A stretch of 64,000 bases of DNA from assembly GCF_029392315.1 (NCBI RefSeq), contig NZ_CP113939.1, positions 1,922,001 through 1,986,000 of the forward strand, given 5' to 3'. Shown here one piece after another: positions 44,188-54,326 of this stretch; within the stretch, counting starts at the first letter, position 1; each line of letters opens with the position of its first letter. The notes beneath the pieces were generated by a model. It ran no database searches and was not told the origin of the DNA. It worked only from the letters and a program-made list of their open reading frames with translations. The position numbers were made by a program, and so were the translations under genes. Source of the stretch: Bifidobacterium sp. ESL0690. GTDB taxonomy: Bacteria; Actinomycetota; Actinomycetes; Actinomycetales; Bifidobacteriaceae.

Positions 44188-45321
44188 ATGACCACGGATA
44201 ATCGCAGCACATTGTTTTCGCCGCTGACCCTGCCCACCCCGGACGGGACCGGGCTCAAGTTGCGCAACCGCACCATCCTCTCCCCCATGTGCCAGTATGC
44301 CGTCGAAAAGATGGACGGCGTGGCCACGGACTGGCATCTGCAGCATTACGGCGCCATCGCCGCTGGCGGATTCGGGTTGCTTACCATCGAGTCGACCGGA
44401 GTCAATCCTGTCGGCCGAATTTCGCCGCTTGACCTCGGAATGTATAGCGACGAACAGGAAGCAGCTCACAAGCATCTGGTCTCATTCATCCACTCGCAGG
44501 GTGCTGCCGCAGCTGTACAACTCAATCATGCGGGCGGACGCGCTTCAGGCGAACCTTGGCTTCCGGGTGTGCACGGCGGTTCCGCCCCTCTTGAAGAGGG
44601 CGGATGGCAGACGGTCGGCATGACCGACGAATCCATCGCTAAAGACTATCGGTCGACCACGAAACTGGACAAAGACGGCATTTCGCAGATCGTCTCGGAT
44701 TTCGCCGATGCCGCACGGCGGGCCGATGCAGCCGGCTACGATGCCATCCAGATCCATGCCGCTCATGGCTATCTGCTCCATCAGGCGCTTTCGCCGCTGA
44801 CCAACACACGGACCGACGAATACGGCGGAGGTCTCGAAAACCGGTCGCGCCTGATGTGCGAGGTCGTTGACGCCATTCGTGCCGTGTGGCCGAAATCGAA
44901 GCCGCTCGGTATCCGTATTTCCGCCACCGACTGGGTGGAAGGCGGGCTCGACATCGAGACCACCGCGCCGCTGATGCGCGAATTGGTCAAGCATCATGGC
45001 ATCAACTGGGTCGACGTCTCTTCCGGCGGCTTGGTCAACACCCCGTTGCAGCCTTCCGGCCCCGGCTTCCACGCCATTCTCGGCGCACAAATGAAGCAGG
45101 CCCTTGCTGACACTGATGCGGTCGTGAGCGTGGTCGGCGGTATTTCCAGCCCGGAACAGGCAGAAACCATGCTGCGCACCCGTCAGGTCGACGCCGTCTC
45201 CATCGGTCGCGCCGCCATGCGCAACCCGCACTGGCCCGCGATGGCCGCCGCCCGCCTAGGCGTTGCGCGCGAAGACATTCCTGCCTCGCCGCAATATTGG
45301 CGTGCCGACTGGGATAGTTGA
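44188..45321 (+). CDS. NADH:flavin oxidoreductase, old yellow enzyme (YqjM type)
   Basis: FMN-dependent ene-reductase of 377 residues that reduces activated C=C bonds. Typical features are SPMCQYAV with Cys35, the TGVNPVGRIS segment, substrate-binding His190 and His193 in QIHAAHGYLLHQ, and DEYGGGLENRSR. These place it in the thermophilic-like or YqjM branch. Start ATG 44188 has AAAGGAG 6 nt upstream; the longer frame upstream has no site. It is monocistronic with a terminator after it. The natural substrate is unknown. Confidence 0.92.
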   Translation: MTTDNRSTLFSPLTLPTPDGTGLKLRNRTILSPMCQYAVEKMDGVATDWHLQHYGAIAAGGFGLLTIESTGVNPVGRISPLDLGMYSDEQEAAHKHLVSFIHSQGAAAAVQLNHAGGRASGEPWLPGVHGGSAPLEEGGWQTVGMTDESIAKDYRSTTKLDKDGISQIVSDFADAARRADAAGYDAIQIHAAHGYLLHQALSPLTNTRTDEYGGGLENRSRLMCEVVDAIRAVWPKSKPLGIRISATDWVEGGLDIETTAPLMRELVKHHGINWVDVSSGGLVNTPLQPSGPGFHAILGAQMKQALADTDAVVSVVGGISSPEQAETMLRTRQVDAVSIGRAAMRNPHWPAMAAARLGVAREDIPASPQYWRADWDS

Positions 45322-45470
45322 TTTTCTCATTAAAAGCCATGATACGTAGCCGATAACCTCGATGTTCCGCAAAACAGGCGCCTAAGCTTCTGCGGATATC
45401 CGCCTTCCAGCAGCTTTCGAACAAGACCCACGAAACGATAATCACGATTATCTTGCGGTCACCATAACGC

Positions 45471-45514
45471 AAAGCTGGTCGATACCCATGAACAAGTATC
45501 GACCAGCTTTTATT
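45471..45514. terminator. Terminator after the old yellow enzyme gene
   Basis: Perfect 15-bp stem (45471-45485 with 45496-45510) followed by TTTATT. It is also positioned to stop the convergent activase transcript. Confidence 0.88.
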
Positions 45515-45551
45515 CGTTGAGAAACTTCTATCGGCTACTGCCGTTTACCGT

Positions 45552-48500
45552 TCAGTCGGCCTTGGCCAGCTTCTGATCGGCCTTCTTGGCGGCGGCGATC
45601 ATCAGCTTGATACGGTTCAGCTGGTTGGCGGCGGAAGCGCCGGGATCGTAGTCGATGGAGACGATGTTGGCTTCGGGGTGCAGCCGGCGGATCTTGCCGA
45701 ACATGCCGCGTCCGGTGACGTGGTTCGGCAGGCAGGCGAACGGCTGGGCACATACGACGTTCGGGCAACCGGACTTGATGAGCTCCAGAATCTCGCCGGT
45801 CAGCAGCCATCCTTCGCCGGCCTGCACACCAATCGAGGTGACGGTGGAGGCGAGCTTGACCAGCTCGGGCATCGGGGTGTCCTGACTGAACTTGCCATGC
45901 GAGAGGTTGATGGCGCGACGCACCGGGTTCAGAATCCGATCGAGCCCCCAACGCATCACGGCGTAGGCCTTCTTGTTGCCGCCCATGCCGGTGTTCTTTT
46001 CGTTCCAATCGGTGATGTAGGGGCGCGTGGTCATGAATTCCATGATGCCAGGCACCACAGCTTCACAGCCCTGTTCCTCGATCTGGTCGACCAAGTGGTT
46101 GTTGGCATCCGGGTGGTACTTCACCAGAATTTCGCCGACCACGCCGACGCGCGGCTTACGAGGAATGTTACGCAGCGGCAAGGCGTCGAAGCTCTTGACG
46201 ATTTCGTTCAAAAGCGTCTGATATGGCAGATAGCCCTTACCGATCTTGGCCTTGGCGGTCTTGGAATGGCCGTGGTGCTCAATGGTCTCGCGCACGATCT
46301 TGTCCCACATCTCGTAGAGCTGGTTGGCGCTACCCTTCACCTTTTCATACGGACGCACCCGGTAATGGCATTTCATCAGCAGGTCGCCGATGACCAGCGC
46401 CTTGACCGCGCGCCACAACAGCGTCGGAGTCGCGGTGAAACCGGGGTTATCCTCGATGCCTTGGGTGGAAAGCGCGATAACCGGCACCTGTGGATAGCCG
46501 GCGTCGACCAAGGCCTTACGGATCAGGCCGTAATAGTTGGTCGCACGGCACATGCCGCCGGTCTGGGTGATAGCGAGACAAACCTTGTCAGGGTCATACT
46601 TGCCCTTGATAATCGAATCGACCAGCTGCCCCACGACCATGATGGCCGGATAGCAGGCGTCGTTGTTGACGTATTTGAGGCCTGTCTCCACATCCTGCTG
46701 ATCAGCCATCTTGAGCACATCGAACTTGTAACCGCCGGAACGAATCACGGCCTCGACCAGACTCATATGCACCGGGCTCATCTGCGGGGCGACGATGGTG
46801 TAGTCGCGGCGCATGTCTTTCTGGAAGCGGACCTTGTGGGCGTAGGCGGAAAGGGTGCCTTTGCTGCGCTTCTTGGTTTTACCCGCAACGGCCTTATCTG
46901 CAGACTTCTTATCGACCTTTGAAGTGACATTGGTCTTGTCGGTCTTGCTGCTTCCGGTGGCGACGCTTTCGCCGTTGGCGCGACGCGAAGCCTCTTTCAT
47001 CGACTCGGTGAGCTTCGGGTTCGCCTTCATCACGCTGTCGAGCAGCACCTGACGGCCCGGGGTCGGAGCCTTGGAACCGGTTTTGCGGAACTCGCCTTGC
47101 TTGTCGGCAGGAACCTCGCCAGTCTCCGTTGCATTCGTATCGGCATTGGAAGCCGCGGAATTACCAGAACCCTTGACGCTGCCAGCATCCCGTGCTGAAT
47201 CAACAGCATCAGCACTTTGCTTTGCGTTTTCAGCCTTGTTCTGCGCCGCATCAACGGCAGCCTGAGCGGCGGCAAGCTGCACCTTGGCCTTTTCGAGCTT
47301 GCTTTCGGCGTCCTTCAGCTCGGCCTGGCGCTTGGCTGCCACCTCTTGACGGGCCTTCGCTGCGGCAGCCTGCTTGGCCACATCTTCGGCGGTGGTTTCG
47401 GCAGATTCCATGGCACCTCCTTCATTGGCAACGTCAGAGGCATCGCTTGCAGACTTCGCTTCAAGTTCGGCCTTGTCCGCAGCCTTCTTGAGCTTCGCCT
47501 TGTTGTTCTCGCGCTCTTCGATGGCCGCCTTGAGCGAGCGCAGACGAATCTTCGCCGCGCCAAGGTTGCTGACCTCGTCAATCTTGAGCAACGTGTAGAC
47601 ATCGGCCTTGTCGGCGAGAATCTCACTGACCTGATCGGTGGTGATGGCGTCGATGCCGCAGCCGAAGGAGTTGAGCTGCACGAGCTCAAGCCCTGGATAG
47701 GACGCCACGAAATTCGCCGCCGCATAAAGCCTGGAATGGTAGGCCCATTGATTGGCCACACGCAAAGGCATATTGATAACCTTACGGTCGCCTACCTCGC
47801 GGAACCCTCCTTCGTTCTTGGCACGGGGGTCTTTTTCACCCTTGCTCAGGTATTCGCTCAGGTGCAGTTTCTGGCCGGGTTGCAGCTCGCAGATGGAGTC
47901 TTCGGAAAGCACCGCCATGCCAAGCGAGCAGATGGTCTCGGGAATGCCATGGTTGATTTCGGGGTCAATATGATAAGGACGGCCGGCGAGCACGATGCCA
48001 CGGCAGTTGTGTTCCTTCATATAGGCGAGCGCGCGCAGGCCTTCCTCCTGCACGTCGTGCTTGAAAATCTTGTCTTCGGCGTACGCAGCCTTCACGGCCT
48101 TCTCCGCCTCTTCGCGCGTGACGTTGGTCCAAGCGAATTCCTCGACGATGCGGTCGACCATCAGCTCGTGGTCGGCAAGGTTGAAGTACGGACGCATGTA
48201 GCGGATGCCGGGTTCGCGCAGCTCGGCCATATTGGCTTCGATCACGACCGGATAGTTGGCGACGATCGGGCAGTTGTAATGGTTGTCGGTATCGCCTTCG
48301 ACCAGATTCTCCTCGTAGGAGACGCAGGGGTAGAAAATGGTCTTGACACCGCGGTCGAGCAGCCACTTGATATGGCCGTGCACCATCTTTGCCGGGTAGC
48401 AGATGTTCTCGGAGGCGATGGATTCAATGCCGGACTGGAAGAGCTCGTGGCTGCTTCGGCCGGAAAGCCGTACCTTGAAACCGAGGTTGGTCAAGAGCGT

Positions 48501-50675
48501 GAACCAGAACGGATAGTTCTCATACATGTTGAGCGCGCGCGGAATGCCGATTTCGCCGCGGTAGGCCTTCTTGTCGGTAAGGCGACGGTAGGCGAAAACG
48601 CGCTTGTATTTGTAGTCGTAAAGGTTCGGACGGTCGCTGCGTTCCGCCTTGGCATCGGCACCACGTTCGCATCGGTTGCCGGTGACGTAACGCGAGCCAT
48701 CCTGGAAGGTTGTAATGGTGAGCTTGCAGCGGTTCTGGCAACGCTTGCAGACATCACGCTCCGAGGTCATCGACAAGTGATCGAGTTCATCGCCCTGCAC
48801 AATGCCAGACTTGGTATGTTCCGCGGTCTCGTCGGTGTCGTGCGCATCCTCATAATGCATACGCGCGGTCAACGCCGCACCGAAAGCGCCCATAAGACCA
48901 GCGATATTCGGCCTGGTGACTTCTTTGCCGGTCAACAGCTCGAAGGCTCGCAGCACAGCGTCGTTAAGGAACGTGCCGCCCTGCACTTCAATGGTGTCAC
49001 CGAGCTGGCCGGCATCGCGCAGCTTGATGACCTTGTAAAGCGCGTTGCGCACCACGGAATAGCAAAGGCCTGCCGCGATGTTCTCGACAGTGGCGCCTTC
49101 CTTCTGCGCCTGCTTGACCGAGGAGTTCATGAACACGGTGCAGCGCGAACCCAGGTCGACCGGGTGGTCGGAGTTCAACGCAGCCTGCGTGAATTCTTCA
49201 ATGGTCAGGCCCATGGAATACGCGAAGGTCTGCAGGAACGAACCGCAGCCCGACGAGCATGCCTCGTTGACGGAAATCGAATCGATGACGCCGTCGGCGA
49301 TGGCCAGGTATTTCATGTCCTGCCCGCCGATGTCGATGACGGCGGTGACGCCGGGACTCACCATTTCAGCGCCGCGATAGTGCGCCATGGTCTCCACTAC
49401 ACCCTCGTCTAGGTGCAGGCCGGTGGTGATCAAACCTTCGCCGTAACCGGTGGCGCAACTACGGGCGATCCAAGCCTCGGCAGGCAGCGCGTTTTCAATC
49501 TTGCGCACGATTTCGACGGCCGCGTCGAGCGGGCTGCCGTCGTTGGTGCCGTAGGACGACCATACGATCTCGCGGTCGTCGTTGATGAGCGTCGCCTTGA
49601 TGGTGGTTGAACCGGCGTCGATGCCAAGGAAATGGGGGCCTTTCGCACCTTCAAGCGTGCCGACCTTGACCTGTTCCTTGCCATGGCGTTCGTTGAACTT
49701 GCGGCGGTCCTCTTCGGTGGGGAAAAGCGGCGGCATCGTAGCGGTGTCGACCGGCTTGTTCTTGAGGGCTTCGAGGTCGTCGATGATTTCCTGGCAACTG
49801 CGCGGCTCGAAATGCTGTCCGCTATCGAGTTCGTTGTCATCGCCACACATCAGTGCAGCGCCGTAGGCCACGTAAAGATGCGCGTTCTCCGGGACGATAA
49901 ACTTATCGACCTTGCCTTCCAATGCGCGGGCAAAGGCTTCGCGAAGCTCGGAGAGGAAGAAGAGCGGGCCGCCGAGGAAGACCACGTTGCCGTGAATAGG
50001 ACGGCCTGAAGCAAGGCCTGCGATGGTCTGCGTGGCGACGGCCGAGAAGATGGATGCGGCTAGATCGGGCTTATCCGCACCGTCGTTGATCAGCGGTTGC
50101 AAGTCGGATTTGGCAAACACGCCGCAACGTGAGGCAATCGGGTAAAGCAGCTTGTAATCCTTGGCCATATCGTTGAGGCCGGAAGCGTCGGTGTCCAGCA
50201 AAGTGGCCATCTGGTCGATGAACGCGCCGGTGCCACCTGCGCAGGAACCGTTCATACGCTGCTCGGGAGTGGGCTTCAGGTACGTAATCTTCGCATCTTC
50301 GCCACCCAGCTCGATAATGACATCAGCTTCGGGATAGACCTGATCAATGGCCTTGGTCTCAGCGATGACCTCCTGGACGAACGGAACGTTCATATCGTCG
50401 GCCAAACCCAAACCGCCGGAACCGGTAATCGCGAGGTTGATCGGCTGTGAACCGCGGCCTTCCTCTTCCAGCTGTTTCTTGATGTCACGCAGCAACCCGG
50501 CCACCGTGGCGCGCACATTGGCATTGTGCCGCCGATAATCGGAGAACAGCACGTCCTTCAGGTCGTTGCTTTTGTCCAGCACGACGGCCTTGACCGTAGT
50601 TGAACCAATATCGAGCCCGACCCGCAGGGGCATAACTTCATGCTCCGTTGTCTTGGTTTCCATCACGTCAGCCAT
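45552..50675 (-). CDS. Giant 2-hydroxyacyl-CoA dehydratase activase-related protein
   Basis: 1707-residue multidomain protein. Two ASKHA ATPase domains of the BcrA/BadF/HgdC activase type lie at about 15-290 (GLDIGSTTVKAVV, SCAGGTGAF) and 350-610 (GIDAGSTTIKATL, DIGGQDMKYL, CSSGCGSF). The cysteines in these loops hold a [4Fe-4S] cluster in known activases. A CxxCxxxC (CKRCQNRC) near 650 and a DUF2229-like part (about 700-960) follow. An Ala/Lys/Glu-rich, coiled-coil-like linker (about 1085-1300) leads to a HgdB-type dehydratase-like C-terminus. No separate dehydratase gene is near. Such proteins are widespread in anaerobes, and the reaction is unknown as far as I know. AAGGA precedes the ATG. 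Confidence is high for the family. Confidence 0.88.
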   Translation of the reverse strand: MADVMETKTTEHEVMPLRVGLDIGSTTVKAVVLDKSNDLKDVLFSDYRRHNANVRATVAGLLRDIKKQLEEEGRGSQPINLAITGSGGLGLADDMNVPFVQEVIAETKAIDQVYPEADVIIELGGEDAKITYLKPTPEQRMNGSCAGGTGAFIDQMATLLDTDASGLNDMAKDYKLLYPIASRCGVFAKSDLQPLINDGADKPDLAASIFSAVATQTIAGLASGRPIHGNVVFLGGPLFFLSELREAFARALEGKVDKFIVPENAHLYVAYGAALMCGDDNELDSGQHFEPRSCQEIIDDLEALKNKPVDTATMPPLFPTEEDRRKFNERHGKEQVKVGTLEGAKGPHFLGIDAGSTTIKATLINDDREIVWSSYGTNDGSPLDAAVEIVRKIENALPAEAWIARSCATGYGEGLITTGLHLDEGVVETMAHYRGAEMVSPGVTAVIDIGGQDMKYLAIADGVIDSISVNEACSSGCGSFLQTFAYSMGLTIEEFTQAALNSDHPVDLGSRCTVFMNSSVKQAQKEGATVENIAAGLCYSVVRNALYKVIKLRDAGQLGDTIEVQGGTFLNDAVLRAFELLTGKEVTRPNIAGLMGAFGAALTARMHYEDAHDTDETAEHTKSGIVQGDELDHLSMTSERDVCKRCQNRCKLTITTFQDGSRYVTGNRCERGADAKAERSDRPNLYDYKYKRVFAYRRLTDKKAYRGEIGIPRALNMYENYPFWFTLLTNLGFKVRLSGRSSHELFQSGIESIASENICYPAKMVHGHIKWLLDRGVKTIFYPCVSYEENLVEGDTDNHYNCPIVANYPVVIEANMAELREPGIRYMRPYFNLADHELMVDRIVEEFAWTNVTREEAEKAVKAAYAEDKIFKHDVQEEGLRALAYMKEHNCRGIVLAGRPYHIDPEINHGIPETICSLGMAVLSEDSICELQPGQKLHLSEYLSKGEKDPRAKNEGGFREVGDRKVINMPLRVANQWAYHSRLYAAANFVASYPGLELVQLNSFGCGIDAITTDQVSEILADKADVYTLLKIDEVSNLGAAKIRLRSLKAAIEERENNKAKLKKAADKAELEAKSASDASDVANEGGAMESAETTAEDVAKQAAAAKARQEVAAKRQAELKDAESKLEKAKVQLAAAQAAVDAAQNKAENAKQSADAVDSARDAGSVKGSGNSAASNADTNATETGEVPADKQGEFRKTGSKAPTPGRQVLLDSVMKANPKLTESMKEASRRANGESVATGSSKTDKTNVTSKVDKKSADKAVAGKTKKRSKGTLSAYAHKVRFQKDMRRDYTIVAPQMSPVHMSLVEAVIRSGGYKFDVLKMADQQDVETGLKYVNNDACYPAIMVVGQLVDSIIKGKYDPDKVCLAITQTGGMCRATNYYGLIRKALVDAGYPQVPVIALSTQGIEDNPGFTATPTLLWRAVKALVIGDLLMKCHYRVRPYEKVKGSANQLYEMWDKIVRETIEHHGHSKTAKAKIGKGYLPYQTLLNEIVKSFDALPLRNIPRKPRVGVVGEILVKYHPDANNHLVDQIEEQGCEAVVPGIMEFMTTRPYITDWNEKNTGMGGNKKAYAVMRWGLDRILNPVRRAINLSHGKFSQDTPMPELVKLASTVTSIGVQAGEGWLLTGEILELIKSGCPNVVCAQPFACLPNHVTGRGMFGKIRRLHPEANIVSIDYDPGASAANQLNRIKLMIAAAKKADQKLAKAD

Positions 50676-50888
50676 GCCTGAATCCTTACCATTCCTCGTA
50701 ATCTCTCAGCGTTTTGCGTAATCCGGCGCCTGAAACGCTGTGAGCTTACACACATACTATTTAGTCAGATTAGTCGTTGGACTTCCCAGTAACCAGACCC
50801 TTCGCAATGATTCAGCTCACAGAGGCAAGTATTGTGACCTACATCTCTTGACAAAAGAAATGATTTATGCAAATCACCGTTGTCGCAA

Positions 50889-51617
50889 TTAGCTGGCGGC
50901 ACCTTCGCCGGCAGAACGGTCCTTGCCGTAGACCTCGGGGATGAAGCGGTGCTGGTCGTGGAGCTTGGGCCAAATCACGGGTGCAGATGTGCCGGTTTCG
51001 TCGTGCGCACGCAACGAGGCGGGGACGTCGAGAATACGCTGGTTACTGGAACCGCGGAATTGCAGCAGCGAATCGTGATGATCTTTCATATAGCGGCCAT
51101 CCACGAGTATGTCAACGTAGCTCAGTAGCTCAAGCTTGTCGGCACTTTCGCCGGGGCGCATCAGCTCTTCCCACGTATAGCCGGTCCAGCACCAGATGTC
51201 CTTATCATGGCCGAACTCCTTGCGAATACGCTTGGAGAGTTTCAGCAGCACACCGGTATTGAGCAGCGGTTCGCCTCCAAGAAATGTAATACCTTGGACG
51301 ACGCCTTGCGACAAATCCTCGATGATTTTGTCTTCGAGCCCCTGCGTATAGGGGTGGCCAGCCTGGAAATCCCAGATGGACTCATTGAAGCATTCGACGC
51401 AGTGGAACGGGCAGCCGGAAACGTAAACGGAGCAGCGGATGCCCTCGCCGTCGGTCATCACCAAGGGCTTGTAGTCGGCGATCATATCGTGGCTCAGCTT
51501 GTCGCTGGTCCACTGCCCCGCCTTGGGATTATTGGCATATTTCGTCGGAATCCAAGGCCCACGATTCTGCTCGTCCGCCGCGAAATCATGCAGCTTGCCG
51601 CCCGACAGTTTTCCCAT
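50889..51617 (-). CDS. nrdG: Anaerobic ribonucleotide reductase-activating protein
   Basis: Radical-SAM enzyme that makes the glycyl radical on NrdD without oxygen. The 242-residue protein has the cluster motif Cys69-x3-Cys73-x2-Cys76 (CPFHCVEC), the TFLGGEPLL block and CWTGYTWEEL. N- and C-terminal tails are longer than in E. coli NrdG. AGAGGA precedes the ATG. It lies 201 bp downstream of nrdD with a terminator-like hairpin between, so transcription may be partly separate. Confidence 0.94.
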   Translation of the reverse strand: MGKLSGGKLHDFAADEQNRGPWIPTKYANNPKAGQWTSDKLSHDMIADYKPLVMTDGEGIRCSVYVSGCPFHCVECFNESIWDFQAGHPYTQGLEDKIIEDLSQGVVQGITFLGGEPLLNTGVLLKLSKRIRKEFGHDKDIWCWTGYTWEELMRPGESADKLELLSYVDILVDGRYMKDHHDSLLQFRGSSNQRILDVPASLRAHDETGTSAPVIWPKLHDQHRFIPEVYGKDRSAGEGAAS

Positions 51618-51759
51618 TTATTTCCTCTTTCAAATAGAACAATCCACCCCAAACCCAGGATGCGGTTTTCTCTCTCGCCAAAAAATCATTCATCACCGAC
51701 ATGGATTACGACGATATCATTTCGGAATATTGCCACAGCCGATTCACATGGCAAAAGCA

Positions 51760-51789
51760 AAGGCGGCACACCGAATGATGAACCGCCTT
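51760..51789 (-). terminator. Terminator of nrdD
   Basis: 7-bp stem AAGGCGG/CCGCCTT (51760-51766 with 51783-51789), followed on the minus strand by TTGCTTTTG. It lies 30 bp past the nrdD stop. A short TTAC tandem repeat borders it. Confidence 0.6.
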
Positions 51790-51818
51790 ACCTTACTTAC
51801 TTACTTAAAGCTACCGAA

Positions 51819-54215
51819 TTACTTGGCCTCTTCGTACCATTCACGCTCGGTGCCGTCCTTCAGCACCACATGGCCGGTCTCACCGCTCATGTGCTTGGCA
51901 CGGTGCGTGATCTCCTCGTGGCGGCCGTGCACCATGGGGCGCTGCACCGGGTTGCCGAGATAGCCGCAGGTACGCTTGGTGACGTTGCACTTGTCAGGGT
52001 CGGAGTTGCCGCACTCAGGGCACTTGAAGCCCTCTTCGGTCGGCTCGAAGTCACCCTCGAAACCGCAGACGTAGCAGTGGTCGATCGGGGTGTTGGTGCC
52101 GAGGTAGCCGATGCCGATATTGTGGGCGTAATCCCACACGGCCTCGAGCGCCTTCGGGTTGGTCTGCAGGGTCGGGAACTCGCAGTAATTGATGAACCCG
52201 CCGGAAGCGTAGTACGGGAAGTCCTTCTCGTAGTCGAGCTTCTCCATCGGGGTCGGCGAGAGCCAGACCGGATAGTGGAAGGAGTTGGTGTAGAAGTCAT
52301 GGTCCGTAACGCCCGGCACACGGCCGAACTTCTCGCGGTCCATGCGGTTGAAGCGGTCGGTCAGCGATTCGGCAGGCGTGGAGTAGAGCGAATAGTGATA
52401 GCCCTCTTCCTTTGCCCACTTGGCGCACAGCTCGTTCATCTTCTTGACAATCGAGAGGGCGAATTCCTTGCCTTCCGCGTCCCAGCTATGATCTTGCATC
52501 CAATCCTTGCCATAGAAGACGCTGGTCGCCTCATAAAGGCCGATATAGCCGAGCGAAACGGTGGCGCGGTCGCGGTTGAAAAGCTGGTCGACGTTGTCAT
52601 TGGCATCAAGCCTGCCGAAAGCACCGTAACGATAAAGCGTCGGGGCGTTGATCGGCTTGGCCTGCTTGCAGCGCATGATGCGGAACTGCATGGCTTCATG
52701 GGCGACATCCATACGCTCGTCGAAGATCTTCCAGAAGCGATCCTTGTCTCCGCGCGATTCCAGCGCGATGCGCGGAATGTTGACGGTGACGACGCCGAGG
52801 TTCATGCGGCCTTCCTCTTCTTCCTTGCCGGTGTCGGGGTTGGTCCAGGCAGGCAGGAATGAACGGCAGCCCATCGGCGCCTTGAAGGAGCCGGTGATCT
52901 TGACGAGGTTCTCATAGAAGAGGATGTCGGGGTACATACGCTTGGTGGAGCACTCGAGGGCGAGCTGCTTCAGGTCATAGTTCGGGTCGCCGGGCTCGGA
53001 GTTGATGCCGTGCTTGACGGCGTAGGTGAGCTTCGGGAAAATCGCGGTGTGGTGGTCGCGGCCAAGACCCAGGATGCGCACCAGGAAGATGCAACGGGTG
53101 ATTTCGCGGGAGAACCACGAGGTACCGAGGCCAAAGCCAACGGTGACGAACGGGGTCTGACCGTTGGAAACGCGGTTGGAATTGATCTGATATTCCATGG
53201 TCTGCATGGCGTCGTAAATCGCTTTACGAGTCATGATCTTGGCGTAGATCTCGCGAATCTGCTCCATGCGTGGCACGTCGGTATGGAAAGGAACATCCTG
53301 CGGAATCGGCTTGCGGTCGGCGTCGAAGTGCAGGGTCTTGGGCTCGTTGGCCTTGAGCCCGTCGACGATCTGCTGGGCCACTTCCTCGGGCATGGAATCC
53401 GGAATCATGGTGTGCGCCTGATCAAGGAACTTCTTGTAGTCCTTGCGGGCGTATTCATCGAGCATCTCGTCGGCGCGGTTGACGGTCTGGCCGCCGTATT
53501 GGTCGCCGGCGATGTCTTTGATGATCTGCGTGATCTGCGTGGCGGCGGTGCCGATGGACTTCGGGGTGTCCATCATCGCGTTGCCCAGCTCGAAACCGTT
53601 GTGGAGCATGTCGGCAAAGTTCGGCAGGCTGCAGTTGGTCTCTGCGGTGAACGGCGAGTAGTCGGCATCGTGGAAGTGAATGTCACCCTTCATATGGGCG
53701 TTGGCCACACGCTTCGGGAGCATCGAGAAGGCGGAGGCCTTGGAAACGGCACCGGCCAGCAAGTCGCGCTGGGTGGCGTACACGTTGGAATCCTTGTTGG
53801 CGTTCTCGCGCACCAGCGTCTCGTCCTTGTTGACCAGACGATCAACGGCGGCGTTGATATCGGTGGCCTTGGCGCGGTCGATATCTTTGTTCAGCCGATA
53901 GTTCGTATAGTTGCGAGCGACTTCGTACAGATGATTTTCAACAAGGCCGTGTTCAACCAGATTTTGGATATCCTCGATCTTGGCCGGACCGCTGTAACGC
54001 TCCTTGACTTCGCCTTCAATGCCATTGGCAAGATCGCGAATCATCTGTTCTTCTTCAGGACCAACTTCCTTGTCGAGATCCTTAAAGGCCGACTTGACCG
54101 CGGCGATGATGTTCACCGGGTCAAAATCAACAATCCGCCCGTCACGCTTCTCTACCAACACGGTTTTCGTCGCCGTCGTTGGCTTTGTGGGCGCATCCAG
54201 AACCTGAGCCTGCAT
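51819..54215 (-). CDS. nrdD: Anaerobic ribonucleoside-triphosphate reductase
   Basis: Class III reductase that makes dNTPs from NTPs under anoxia. The 798-residue protein starts with an ATP-cone (KRDGRIVDFDPVNIIAAVKSAF, about 20-110). The barrel carries the usual NCSLPN and MGCRSFLPAW segments. The C-terminus has a zinc site (CYVCGFEG...CPECG...) and the glycyl radical at about Gly751 in RTCGYLGN. The start is ATG 54215, with GGAAGG 6 nt upstream; the GTG just before it is less likely. Two NrdR-like boxes lie upstream (54327-54373). Confidence 0.95.
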   Translation of the reverse strand: MQAQVLDAPTKPTTATKTVLVEKRDGRIVDFDPVNIIAAVKSAFKDLDKEVGPEEEQMIRDLANGIEGEVKERYSGPAKIEDIQNLVEHGLVENHLYEVARNYTNYRLNKDIDRAKATDINAAVDRLVNKDETLVRENANKDSNVYATQRDLLAGAVSKASAFSMLPKRVANAHMKGDIHFHDADYSPFTAETNCSLPNFADMLHNGFELGNAMMDTPKSIGTAATQITQIIKDIAGDQYGGQTVNRADEMLDEYARKDYKKFLDQAHTMIPDSMPEEVAQQIVDGLKANEPKTLHFDADRKPIPQDVPFHTDVPRMEQIREIYAKIMTRKAIYDAMQTMEYQINSNRVSNGQTPFVTVGFGLGTSWFSREITRCIFLVRILGLGRDHHTAIFPKLTYAVKHGINSEPGDPNYDLKQLALECSTKRMYPDILFYENLVKITGSFKAPMGCRSFLPAWTNPDTGKEEEEGRMNLGVVTVNIPRIALESRGDKDRFWKIFDERMDVAHEAMQFRIMRCKQAKPINAPTLYRYGAFGRLDANDNVDQLFNRDRATVSLGYIGLYEATSVFYGKDWMQDHSWDAEGKEFALSIVKKMNELCAKWAKEEGYHYSLYSTPAESLTDRFNRMDREKFGRVPGVTDHDFYTNSFHYPVWLSPTPMEKLDYEKDFPYYASGGFINYCEFPTLQTNPKALEAVWDYAHNIGIGYLGTNTPIDHCYVCGFEGDFEPTEEGFKCPECGNSDPDKCNVTKRTCGYLGNPVQRPMVHGRHEEITHRAKHMSGETGHVVLKDGTEREWYEEAK

Positions 54216-54326
54216 CACATACCTTCCTCTAAACTAAAGAAACCGATACAGAATCCTACAAATCACATGGATGAAATCACACGCGTGTAACTTTCTGTGT
54301 CTTCACTCACTATACGACTTCCTGAA

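Noticed and set aside
47217..49412. A 731-codon plus-strand open frame inside the activase gene
   Set aside because: It is the complement of a clearly conserved coding region, has no ribosome site and no recognisable domain.
51795..51815. Microsatellite TTAC repeat between nrdD and nrdG as a phase-variable switch
   Set aside because: Only about four copies, located downstream of the nrdD stop and outside any start region.
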